From Engraulis encrasicolus (lineage: Eukaryota > Chordata > Actinopteri > Clupeiformes > Engraulidae), in assembly GCF_034702125.1 (NCBI RefSeq), contig NC_085862.1:12575581-12639580 (forward strand): a stretch of 64,000 bases of DNA, given 5' to 3'. The notes beneath the pieces are model-generated. The model did no database searches and was not told where the DNA came from. It was given only the letters and a program-made list of their open reading frames with translations. Below are positions 15,700 through 64,000 of the stretch, piece by piece (the stretch's first letter is position 1; each line of letters starts with the position of its first letter). Both the position numbers and the translations under genes were made by a program.

Positions 15700-16310
15700 T
15701 TGATCATCATTGCACACACACTCACACGTCTCAGGCTACACAGATTGCAAGAGACTAGTCGCACCATGTCATGGCAGCAGCCCACAAATGGCAGTGTCAC
15801 TGATCGTGACATAGGCTTTTCATCATTTGCATTGACGTGGCAATATCTCGTAATGTTTTTTTGCTGGACGGCGAAAGTATACATGAAGTAGGCTACATTG
15901 GAATATGCAGCCGGGCATTGACCATAAAAGCATACTGTATGGACTTTGACCATAAAATACCAAAGAAACACGGCTTGTTCTTGTAATCCATCATGCATTA
16001 ATGCTGTACCTCCGCCGTCCACTTGCCGTCCAGTTACCGTCCACTGACTATAACGTTTGACGTCAGATGCAAATGATGAATATAGGCCACCACGGCATTG
16101 ATCTATTCTGACTAAATACAAAAGCAAATCTCATCACCTTGACAGGTTCAAGCTGGGACAAGTCTGAACAGAACAAAGGCAGTGTCTGTGCCTGCCTTTT
16201 TGTTTGCATGTCTGTCTTGGATGCAGACAAACTAAAATATCATCACATCCTCATTCTTAACATTTTTCTTTAGTTTTATTTGTCCTCATGTTTTTTTAGT
16301 TTTTTTTATC
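15700..16310. other. Upstream region of the TNFSF4-like gene
   Basis: Presumed promoter-proximal sequence. CCGTCCACTTG repeats lie near 16010-16045. No exon was seen. Confidence 0.4.
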
Positions 16311-16345
16311 ATGCTACAACCTCCCTGTCTGCGGACAAAATTCTC

Positions 16346-16625
16346 CTTGGTCACCATCACCATCGTAATCATCATCATCATCATCATCATCATCACTACT
16401 ACTACTACCACTAATCACCATCTTCATCCTCTTCACCATCATCACTACTCCCACAGTAATCACCATCTTCATCCTACCCCTCTTCATCACCATCTTCATC
16501 CTCCTCCTCCTCCTAACCATCTTCATCCTCCTCCTCTTCATCACCACCAAAGACTGTCCTTCGGTAGCCATGTATAATCATCATCAACAACCATCAACCA
16601 TCATCCTCCTCCTCTTCATCATCAA
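16346..16625. repeat. (ATC)n / (CTC)n compound repeat after a LINE tail fragment
   Basis: ATC, ACT and TCC trinucleotide runs with TTCATC spacers. The preceding CATGCTACAACCTCCCTGTC is related to the LINE tail at 58845-58865. Confidence 0.9.
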
Positions 16626-16675
16626 CACCATAGCCTGTCCTTGAGCAGAAATGTATCGTCCATAGAGGATGGTGC

Positions 16676-16810
16676 TCTTGCTGAAAATACTCAACTAGGC
16701 CTACATCATAACAACATTGTCATGACATTACCGAGAGTCGTAGTGTGACGGATTAAAAAGACACTGTGCTCATCACAATTTTGGTGACAGCAGAGTTATA
16801 ACTCTATTCT
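16676..16810 (+). repeat. Dispersed repeat family A
   Basis: GCTGAAAATACTCAACTAGG...CACAATTTTGGTGACAG matches the other family A copies. Confidence 0.7.
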
Positions 16811-17694
16811 CTAAGTGGTTAACCAGCTCCTCACTTTGACTGAAAGGGAATTTATCTTCTTGTAGAAGTAGCAGCCTTTATTTGTCCCAGTATGGGCAAT
16901 TGCTGTGCAGTGGTGGTAGCCTACACCCCTCATGCACACACTTGCATATACTGTACATCTAGAACAGTAGAGGGCAACTATAGTGATGATCAGCTCAAAT
17001 GCTTCTTGAGAGATGACACTACTCTCCAACAATAACACAAAAGTGTATATAAAGCATAAAATATAGCTGACATAAAAACAAAGTGAGTGCTCCTCCTAGG
17101 TCCTTATGGTTGTTCAGGGGTCTAGCTAGTAGCTATTTTGACTAACTGGGCACCCTCTACTTTATACTGTTCATGTCTCTGTGTCCATGGCTGTTTGCCC
17201 ATATTTATATTTTACACTGTTGTGTGTCGTTGTCAGTTATTTGTATTTGATGTTAGGGATGTGCCACAACAAATTCCTGTCAACTGTGTTGACATGGTAA
17301 TACAAGTTTTTGAAGAGTGAAACCAGACATCAATGGTCAATCCCGGATTCAGAAAGTGGAAACCGCAAATAATGAATATGTTCCAGCCAGCTCTCCGTCA
17401 GCTGCCTGTGAAGTAATGAGCACGAGAGGTGCACCTGTCAGTCACCTGTGGACAGGTAAACATGGCAGCGATTTTACTATCACTTTCTGAACCCCGGGGC
17501 AGATGCAGTGTCACATTGTACTGAATAGAAAAGCAATGGGAACTGAGGAAGTTCTGAAAAACAACCCTGCTCTGTGATCATCTGTCACATTCTACAACAC
17601 ATACCGTAGGTGAAACTGGGTGAGGGACTGTGTGTGTGTGTATGTGTGCCTGCGTGCCTGTGTATGTGTGTGTGCATATGAGTGTGTAACGGAG

Positions 17695-17897
17695 GCTAAC
17701 TAGCACAGAGTTGGCGTGGAACGTTGGTAAACCTCCCTCCGATAGCCTCATACAGTCTCGTGCCGTTGGGCCGAGAGACTAGTCTCTTGGCCCAGCGGTA
17801 TCGTACTGTCTCTCCCATTGCCGGACCGTTGTAGTTGACGAGATCGCACGTTCGATCCCCGAGGGGGGTGAACAGGTGCAAGATGAGCTCCGTCACA
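17695..17897 (+). repeat. tRNA-like repeat, possible SINE
   Basis: GGCCCAGCGGTATCG resembles an A box and CACGTTCGATCCCCG a B box about 70 bases later. The ends TAACGGAG and CTCCGTCA are inverse to each other, so a foldback element is an alternative. Confidence 0.45.
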
Positions 17898-18589
17898 TGT
17901 GCACGTGCCTGTGTGTGTGTGTGTGTGTCTGTGTGTGTGAATGCATATTGGAAGTGTCTCTGTTCACGCTTGCTTCATGGTGCCACTCCGGGTTTTTCCA
18001 GATTTCAGTGAGGTGTGAATTGTAGGGACCCCGAGACACCAGGTTGAAGGGCCAGTATGATCATAGTGTGTGTAGCATCATACTGCCCCTTTAGCCTGGT
18101 GTCGAGGCCGCTCTGTCCACTCATCGACTCAATGTGGCCCTGCTCAAGCCGACAGAGGGGGGACAAAGGGGTCTCTTGTCCCTCTCTCTCTCTCTCTCTC
18201 TCTCTCTCCTGATGACCCGCAGTGACCCCAGATCCTGTCAGGGGATTTTCAGTTCTCGTCTCGTCTGTGTGGTGTGAGAGCAACATCCTCATACTTAGTG
18301 CAAGGCAGGTTCAACCTTCTTCAAGGAAAACTCCTCGTCTTTCTTTTAGAAATGCTTTCAACAACAGGGCAAACATTAGCTCCAAATTATTGTCTTTCTG
18401 TTTTTGTTTGTTTGATGTGTTCAGCAGCATCCGCAGGAGACCTGGAGAGAAAGTCGGCGAATGAATGTTCTCGGTCGCAGGTTGAGTCAGCGCGATTTTT
18501 TGTTTTTGAGTTGCTCTAAGCTGTAATGACTTCGCCACTTTTTGCTTGTGATATAAAATCACCAGACTATTGATCGCTCACACTTCTAT

Positions 18590-18659
18590 GTGCCAGTGTG
18601 TGTGTGTGTGTTCATGCCTGCCTGTGTGCATGTGCATAAGCAATACTGTTTGCTTTCAG

Positions 18660-18710
<51 letters not shown>

Positions 18711-18779
18711 CTGTATGCTTTCAGCATGTGTGTGTGTGTGTGTGTGTGCAGGTGTGTGTGTAAAACTGTATGCTTTCAG

Positions 18780-18842
<63 letters not shown>

Positions 18843-19001
18843 CTGTATGCTTTCAGCATGTGTGTGTGTGTGTGTGTAAAACTGTATGCTTTCAGCATAT
18901 GTGTGTGTGTGTGTGCGTAAAACTGTATGCTTTCAGCATGTGAGTGTGTGTGTGTGCATGTGTGTGCTTATGTGTGTGTGTGTAAAACTGTATGCTTTCA
19001 G

Positions 19002-19068
<67 letters not shown>

Positions 19069-19085
19069 CGGTATGCTTTCAACAT
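18590..19085 (+). repeat. Higher-order repeat: (TG)n alternating with a TAAAACTGTATGCTTTCAGC spacer
   Basis: Eight spacer copies (near 18640, 18706, 18762, 18839, 18879, 18918, 18983, 19064) are separated by TG runs of differing length. The outer spacers are the most diverged. Confidence 0.92.
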
Positions 19086-20044
19086 GGCTGTTTGGGCTTA
19101 TTGGTGTGTGGAGAAGGTTCCATCTAAGTCAGTGTGTTAAATGCAGAAACCACAATGTGTTTTTTTTCTTATGATTTAGTTTTTTTTAGTTAAAAAAATT
19201 ATCTGATTGCATCCTGTTTACACATTTATGAAGATGACAGATGACCAAAACAAATCCCCTTGGTGGCAGGGTGCTGTCCCTCTGCTGATGCTGTTAAACA
19301 CCATTGGCCTCATTAAAGCTTGAACCAAATACTCCAAGAAGTACTGTGCCAGAACAGGCTGTCATCATGCTTTAGCGTATGTATCGCACGCTAGTGCATT
19401 CAGCGTGCTGGTGCGACGCATTTTGAAGTTAATACGCCTATGCATGATGACATGTTGGTCAGAAATGACAAAAAGTGTGCTCAGGGACAAGACATTTTGT
19501 GTCATTTGTTAGATGTGTCATATCTGTGTAAGAAATGGGTAATAATAGTGTAATATCAAGGAATAAATGAAACAAAAACTTTTTTTGAGTCATATTCAAA
19601 GCCACTTTCCTGGTTTGTGATGAGAAATTGGATACGTTGCTACGTTCAAATACATTTAAAGTAAGAATAATAAATGTGCGTGCGATTTTTAACTGAATAA
19701 TACACGTTGTGCCACATTCCACACACGAACGTGACACATTCCTTCTCAGAGTATTATACCAGAGAGAGTAGAGAGAGATATACTTAAAGAATCTCTGATT
19801 ATACTGTATGGCTAAGTTGAATCTTAACATGTAGAAGTGAAAATGGAAATAGTCGGCACTTATTTTTTATGGTGTATATTTCTGTTGTATCAGTAACATG
19901 TAATATTTATGTCCACTTAACACACCTAATCCTAACATAAGGTACAGTAAGTATGTCATGTGACAGGTTACATGCTTCACTATAAATACTCTCAGAGTGC
20001 AGACCTAAGCCAAGGAATCCATTTGATAGAACATTTGACTATGT

Positions 20045-20235
20045 TACACTAGCCAGGCCGTGCCCTCCTTGTGACGCAACACTTTCAGCGTTGCTACCAG
20101 TCAGGTCAAGAGTTCCTAACTTTGTCGGGAAGCAAACAACCATTAGCAAGCCAAGGGAGGCTTGTCAACCATGTGGTTTGGAAAATGTTAATCGTTATGC
20201 TCTTGATCAGACCAAGTCTCGAAGAGATGTAATAC
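20045..20235 (+). repeat. Dispersed repeat family D
   Basis: CTAGCCAGGCCGTGCCCTCC...CTTGATCAGACCAAGTCTCG is shared with 44347-44553. Confidence 0.7.
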
Positions 20236-20475
20236 TGTACATATTACCAAACAAAAATTACTTTTCTGAAGATCTCCAAGAGAGAAGTCCTGTTGTGCAA
20301 GGCCAGAGATCAGATCATACAGGCATATACCTTCAAATACACACCCACACACTTTCACTCAATCACTCCTCTAAAGGCGGTGTGTGTGTGTGTGGAGTGG
20401 ACTGGAAGAATCCCAAGACAGTCATCAACTGACAAACGTCTGAGTGTGCAACCTATACATCACATACACACAAAC

Positions 20476-20696
20476 CAGTGTTGCCAGATTGGGCGGTTAC
20501 CCACCCAATTGGGCTACTTGGGATGGCCGTCTGCTCTGCGGGTAAAAACGGGTAAAATCGGACATTTTGGCTTTTTTGCCGTTTTATGCCAATGAAAATC
20601 AATGTAATTTGTTGAAATTGGGTGGAAATTAGCGCATTTTGGCGGTTTTAGAGAACCTTTTGGGCGGGGTTTGATCAGACACATCTGGCAACACTG
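20476..20696. mobile_element. hAT-type MITE, 221 bp, 8-bp TSD
   Basis: The ends CAGTGTTGCCAGAT are perfect inverted repeats. ACACAAAC flanks both sides (20468-20475 and 20697-20704). Non-coding. Confidence 0.92.
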
Positions 20697-20704
20697 ACAC
20701 AAAC

Positions 20705-23670
20705 AGATGATTCTACAATCAGCAATCGGCATTCATGTAGAAAACACATTATTGCTACTTTCATATTGTTTGGGGCGCTGTATTGTTTCTCATTAATTAT
20801 TGGTCCTCCTGAATGAAATAATCAAACTGCGGATTTTGAAAGCGCTTTTAGACTTAAGTTGTAATATTGCGGTGCGCCATATACATACAGGTTGTATTGT
20901 ATTGTATTGTACAACCAACACCACAAACCATTCAACTGCTGGCCCCCCTCTTCAGCTCTCAGTTCCAGGGGGAGAGATAGAAGAAATGAGGAAGGCAAAG
21001 CTACATTGCAGCCACATTCACATGGCCACTATATTGCTTAGTTATGTATGTGATGAAATAGCAAGGAGGAACTCGCACACCACTGATGCCGATGCATAAA
21101 TTATTTTAATGCATAAGGAAAATAAAGAAGGTGCCACCCAGAGAAGTGCCAAACGTTTTCGGTCCTTCAGACCATCAACAGTGCCAAACGTTTCAAATAA
21201 AAAGACACGCCCAGATATAGTCTAGGTAGGTACAAGTATGCGAAAGGCAACTTGTCCATTCAACCTAACCTGAAGACAGGTGAAGGTGTCAATCAAGATG
21301 CTGTCTAGTTATGTATGTGTGCATTTATCTATTACCTCCGCAAAGGAGGTTCTGTTTTCGTTCACTTTGGTTTGTCTGTTGATGTCTGTCTGTCAGCAGG
21401 ATAACTCAAACAATTCTAAACGGAATTGGATGAAACCTTGTGAAGTTGTTGGAAATGACAAAAGGAACAAGTGAAATAAATCAATTAAGTGCCTGGAAAT
21501 TAAAACATTAAAACCCCCTTATAGTCATATAGGCTACTCGCGTAATAAGGTAGCCTACAATTGGGGTATGTCCTGAGATTTGGTTACTAATCCTACCATT
21601 CTGGCAGGTTATTTATGGCCTACTCGAATTTATGTCCAACTATAGGAGACTGTTTTTTTTTTTTTTTAAAAGGATTATACTGACGTAGGGTAGATTCAGG
21701 TTGAGTGGGACATTGTGCTGAGTGGGACACCTTAAATGTTTGGTCAAATAAAGGGTTACTTTTTATGGCCAATCACACATATTGTTAGGCTACTGGATTA
21801 GGCCTATTGTTGATTGTCTAGTGGACAAGAAACAATGCTTGTGATTGGTCTTGCATCATAAAGATGATCTTTTTTTTATTTTTCAAATTGTGTGACCTCT
21901 TGAACCTCACATTATAATTTAGCCTACGGTGTTCACGTGAAAAGCTAAGTCAGAATCCCAAGGCTGATAACATGTATTTTGGCTTTTAATGTTTCATACT
22001 GTGATGTTATTATAAATCACTATCAATTAAAATAACATTTCCCTCCAATTTTTAAAAAAATATGTATTGTAATTTATTGTCAGTAAAAACAAACAAACAA
22101 ACAAAAAAGTAGGCCTGTCCCCCACTAGGCCTACCATACGTTTCTAGCCTACCATGAACCCCCCCAAATTTCAGGTTTGTGCAAAATTAGGCTACTGCCA
22201 TCTTGACCTTTTGATCCGTCATAATATAAGCTTAATCTATTAGTGGTAGCAAACCAGATCAGATTTGTTCAAATTCACCCGTGGAAAAGTTAAAGCACAA
22301 ACCAATGGTTGATGGTAGTCACTTTCACTTAAAAATCTAGCTCCGTTGAAATTAGGATCTGACAAAGCTCGTGACGTTGAATGAGCGAAGGTGACAACTT
22401 CAGAGGTAAAAGGAAACAAACAAACCCACCTGCGGTTGGGGGCGCAGGCTACTGTAGCCTCTGAGTGGGCGAGTTTGGGTTAGAAGTACAAGTGCTTAGA
22501 GTTTATCTCGTCTCGTTGATATTTACTCACTGCTGTGCTGAATTGAGCATCAGACAGTAAAACCAGAGACGGGATAACTCTCAGAATCTCGGGTAGAACG
22601 TGGCCTCCTCCCCCGCGACAGCCATCCATCGTTTGGGAATGTCCGCCAAAATTAATACTACCCTCAGAAAACGCACCTCGCTTTAGAACAGGATACCGAG
22701 TAGCCGAGAGATGGTATCGGGATGAGTGGTCACCTCGCAGGCAGCTGAAGGGGAGATGAGATGAGATGAGGCAGGCGGGGGGTGAATGATCTGATCTCAT
22801 TTCGCTGTGTCATCAAACACAGAAGTGGAAATTCCACTGCCGCTTCGCTCGTTCAGTTTAATATATAGGCCTAGTCTACACACACGGCATAATAAAGAGC
22901 AGTATGCAGCTGGGGACATACAGGAAAAAACGCCTCTTCATGCACCGATTTAAAAGTGACAGCCGTGGTGACATTCAAAGCCAATACAGTCAATGAGATG
23001 ACATCAGGCGCCACAGCACGCGTTTGGAAGCTGAATAAAAAGCTCATGACTGCCTTGAGGCATCTGAGAAGCCTAGATGGTGTGGGATTGAGCTCTGCTG
23101 TCAGGTCTGGGACAGGACACACTCCCTCTAGTGGCAAGCAGCACAAATAAATAATACTGACTCATTTTTAAGTTGCATATTAGGTCATCTATATAGGGCA
23201 GGATATTATTTGAATGTTTTCAAGTAACCACTGTTAATTTACAGATGAAGATTAAGGTTATAGACCTGCGTGTAAACCAATGAAAGCTGACTCACGTCTG
23301 AACAGACTCAAAGCTCAAAACCTGAAACAAACCCAACAGAGGTGTTACTACCTATGTTGTTTGGCTGCTGCCCTTTTAGATGACCACAGATAAAATGAAT
23401 GTCAATGAAACTTGATGGGATAGCCCCACCACACAACTCCCTAGTATTGACTCTTCATCAGGGACAAACAAACATCACAACATGGACAGTGAAGTCAACT
23501 TCAGTACGTATTTAAATACTTGTTTTTTATTCGCGAACGATGAAAAGGTCTGTTCGGCCATTCCGTTTCAGCGGTCTTCCACCCCCTCTTCAGTTCAGTT
23601 GAGTTCAGTCTGGTCTGTAGCTCCCCACCCCGCCCAACCCCACCCCAAATCATCAGTAGCATACCGTACT
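20705..23670. other. Intergenic, no gene recognised
   Basis: Contains the hammerhead-like repeat near 21150-21190 and poly-T at 21650-21667. A somewhat GC-richer stretch (22430-22800) has an open frame on the minus strand, but without recognisable motifs or homology. Confidence 0.5.
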
Positions 23671-23671
23671 C

Positions 23672-23878
23672 ACTGGGCCTTTCTCAAAACCTAGGACAGT
23701 GTCCTTCTAAGTGTATCAGCCTAATTAGTCAAGCCCAGTGATTGGATACTCTTTGGTGAACTCTACAGAATATCCAATCACTGGGTGTGACTAATTAAGA
23801 GTATCCAATCACTGGATGTGACTAATTAGGCTGATACACTTGGAAGGACACTGCCCTAGGTTTTGAGAAGGGCCCACT
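23672..23878. mobile_element. Near-palindromic MITE
   Basis: Two arms of about 80 bp (from GGGCCTTTCTCAAAACCTAG to CCAGTGATTGGATACT) are inverted around 23770. An internal segment with the AATCACTGG motif is repeated once more. Confidence 0.85.
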
Positions 23879-24149
23879 GTGTCCACAGCCCACCTGTAAA
23901 TCTCAATATATACACCTCAGCATTTACACCTTTCTGCCCATCATAGAGGTTAGGGACCTTAAGTTTCTTTCTTTTTTTCTTCCTTTGTTTCATTTAAATA
24001 TTACAATCAATGTACAATCCTTATGTTAATTAAAGATACTGTAGCATTAAATTGTCACTGCCATTATTCATTTGAAGTAGTAGTGTTTGTTTGTTTGTTT
24101 GTTTGTGTATGTTCTGTACAGTGATGAGCTGTGTGTATGGGCGTGGCCA

Positions 24150-24405
24150 CAGCAGGGACAGGGAAGCAGTCCTCTTGCAGTAACCCCTGGTAACCGTCCT
24201 CTTGCAGTAACCCCTGGTAACTGTCCTCTTGCATTAACCCCCGGTAACCAACAGGGTCCTCTTGCAGTAACCCTGGTAACCAACAGTGTTTATTGGGGAA
24301 AGATAAGTCTCCTCTTGCAGTAACCCCCGGTAACCAACAGTGTTTATTGGGGAAAGAGAAGTCTCCTCTTGCAGTAACCCCCGGTAACCAACAGGGTTTA
24401 TTGAT
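24150..24405 (+). repeat. Minisatellite with CCTCTTGCAGTAACCCCYGG units
   Basis: Seven units of 27-55 bp. Longer ones add AACCAACAGTGTTTATTGGG. Non-coding. Confidence 0.9.
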
Positions 24406-24574
24406 GGTGAAATGCTGCTGGATGTGTGGCAGGGTGCGTTAGTGCATCCTGCCTATTAGGGGCATCATTGGACTTTACTGTACATTGGAGGTCAAGGGTC
24501 AACTCAGTGGGTCACTCACTCAGTCCCTAATAACACGCAAACATATACACACATACAAAATACATCACATCGCA

Positions 24575-24578
<4 letters not shown>

Positions 24579-24637
<59 letters not shown>

Positions 24638-24822
24638 TATATACACACACACACACAAGCAAAGACACAAACACACAGACTCCCCTTTCCCTAAATTAAA
24701 CAAATGTCCTGAGTTCTCAGTGTCATTGTATGGCCATGGGGATGACTTGCTATCTTGCAGATCCCACTCCTGTAGTGTTTGGCACCTGCTACCCTGCACA
24801 GAGGAGAAGAGAGAGAGATAGA

Positions 24823-24858
<36 letters not shown>

Positions 24859-25009
24859 TAGCGGAGAGAGAGAGAGAGATAGCAGAGAGAGAGAGAGAGA
24901 GAGAGAGATAGCTGAGATAGCTGAGAGAGAGAGAGAGATAGCAGAGAGAGAGAGCGAGAGCGGGAGAGAGAGCGAGAGAGCGAGAGAGAGCGAGAGAGCG
25001 AGAGAGCGA

Positions 25010-25053
<44 letters not shown>
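24579..25053. repeat. CT/CA and GA microsatellite cluster
   Basis: (CT)n at 24579-24628, then CA repeats to about 24680. Imperfect GA with GATAGC and GAGC insertions at 24805-25053. Confidence 0.95.
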
Positions 25054-25056
<3 letters not shown>

Positions 25057-25689
25057 GTGGTTGGGGTCTTCCAGAATGGAGAGTGCATCATCATTGGGCA
25101 CGGGATGCCGAGATGAGCTCAGCAGTTATTCCCACACCAGCCAATAAAACCATCCCATCGACTTCGAGAGGGTCCACCGGACAGTTCCACCGGCCAATGA
25201 AAAGATCCCATCGAGAGGGTTGATTTCCACCGGCCAATAAAAAGATCCCATTGAGAGGGTCCATTTCCGGCGGCCATCTTTGCCGGTGGCTCTGTATTGG
25301 TCTCGTCTCCATAGCAATACAACACAGCAGCACAGCTCACTCAAATGAGCGATCAAAGAAGACTGTTCACAGACAGCATGAGCTTCCCGCTATACACAGT
25401 CTCCCGTCGTTTGTGTGTGTGTGTGTGTGTGTGTGTTTCTGTGCAGTGTGTGTGCGCGTCATGTGCCAGTGCCACCCGTTCAAACTGTCCTATTTGGTCC
25501 TGAACTATAACGATGAAACTCGCCTCCCAACCCCGCCATACCCTGTCCTGCACCCTTCTCCACCTCCACCTCGTCCATTCTCGAAGGGTGTAGCAGATTT
25601 CTCCCTCTCTCAAGCCTCCCCCTCTCGTCTTAAATACCCCTACCCCCTGTCCTGCACCCTCCACTCTCCTCCCCCTCCCCTAAGGATGT

Positions 25690-26347
25690 AGTAAATACCC
25701 CTATCCCCTGTCCTCCATCCTCCTCCTCCTCCTCCTCTTCCTCCACCGTCCTCCTCCTCCTCCAGGGGTGGGGCAGGTTCATGCGGTCCTCCTCTCTCCT
25801 CCTTCTTCCCCCCTCATCTCTCCTCCTCCACCTCCTCCAGCTCTTTCTCCATCCTCAGCTCTCCTCCCTCTTCCTCCTCCTCCTCCTCCTCCTCTACGGG
25901 TGGGGCAGGTTCATGTGGTGCTCCTCTCTCCTCCTTCTTCCCCCCTCCTCTCTCCTCCTGCTCCTCCATCCTCCTCCCCCTCATCCTGCTCCTCTAGGGG
26001 TGGGGCAGGTTCATGCGGTCCTCCTCTCTCCTCCTTCTTCCCCCCTCATCTCTCCTCCTCCACCTCCTCCTCCTCCATCCTCAGCTCTCCTCCTCCTCCT
26101 CCTCCTCCTCTACGGGTGGGGCAGGTTCATGTGGTGCTCCTCTCTCCTCCCTCTTCCTCCTCCCCCTCTCTCCTCCTCCTCCTCCTCCTCTAGGGGTGGG
26201 GCAGGTTCATGTGGTGCTCCTCTCTCCTCCTCTTCCTCCTCCCCCTCTCTCCCCCTCCTCCTCCTCCTCTACGGGTGGGGCAGGTTCATGTGGTGCTCCT
26301 CTCTCCTCCTCTTCCTCCTCCCCCTCTCTCCCCCTCCTCCTCCTCCT
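25690..26347 (-). repeat. Minisatellite copied from the FAM20B stop-codon region
   Basis: Six copies of GGGTGGGGCAGGTTCATG (near 25764, 25897, 25997, 26113, 26193 and 26272) repeat the end of the last coding exon, whose genuine copy is at 26351. Spacing is 79-133 bp, with CTCCTC filler. On the minus strand each copy reads MNLPHP and, in most, a stop. It lies where the 3' UTR is expected. Confidence 0.9.
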
Positions 26348-63831
<37,484 letters not shown>

Positions 63832-64000
63832 CTGGAGGAGGAGGAAGAGAAGGAGGAGGAAGATGAGGTATAGGAGGTGGAGGAGAAGGAAGTGGAGGAG
63901 GAAAAGGAGGGGAGAGAGGAAGACGAGGATGATGAGGAAGTGGAGGAGGAATGAGAGGGGGAAGAAGGGGTGGGGAGGAGGAACAGGAGAAGGAGGAGGA
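63832..64000. repeat. GGA-rich tract at the window edge
   Basis: GGAGGA repeats with AAGG changes. In transcript sense it is the pyrimidine tract ahead of coding exon 2. Confidence 0.9.

Noticed and set aside
17775..17860. A functional tRNA gene
   Set aside because: A- and B-box-like motifs exist, but the arms do not fold into a proper cloverleaf by inspection. A tRNA-derived repeat is more likely.
22480..22800. Minus-strand frame of 106 codons in a GC-richer stretch
   Set aside because: No recognisable motif and no in-phase splice partners.

Overview
The window is nuclear DNA of a ray-finned (teleost) fish. The evidence is the intron-exon structure of a FAM20B-type kinase gene, an intact Tc1-like transposon, many hAT and piggyBac-type miniature elements, tRNA-derived SINEs, a LINE tail, and an extreme density of dinucleotide repeats. 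I cannot name the species. Nothing bacterial, viral or CRISPR-like is present.

Layout. Bases 1-13,700 hold no recognisable coding exon: microsatellites, SINEs, MITEs and a 1.4-kb minisatellite of 34-bp units (9,515-10,922). Bases 13,757-15,614 (minus strand) hold a complete three-exon gene for a 209-residue type II membrane protein of the TNF ligand family, most like TNFSF4 (OX40L), with a TATA box just upstream. Bases 15,700-25,690 are intergenic repeats. From 26,348 to at least 63,831 (minus strand) lies FAM20B, the Golgi glycosaminoglycan xylosylkinase. Eight coding exons were placed by splice sites and reading phase. They encode 388 residues ending at a stop codon. Only the short first coding exon (signal anchor, about 21 residues in human) lies beyond base 64,000. 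The two genes are head-to-tail on the minus strand.

The most unusual feature is how the FAM20B exons sit in tandem repeats. The 3' edge of the sixth coding exon, including its 5' splice site, is copied about a dozen times in the adjacent intron (44,080-44,880). The last nine codons and stop of the gene are likewise copied six times downstream (25,690-26,347). One intron is about 91% a single DNA transposon (50,893-52,336). A roughly 275-bp G tract (C in the transcript) sits 66 bp from another acceptor. Every FAM20B exon has a simple repeat within about 90 bp.

Mobile elements include an intact DD34E Tc1-like element (38,851-40,469), six hAT-type MITEs with perfect 8-bp target duplications, two TTAA-flanked piggyBac-type MITEs in opposite orientation, three SINE families, and a LINE 3' fragment nested in a long-inverted-repeat element (57,811-59,342).
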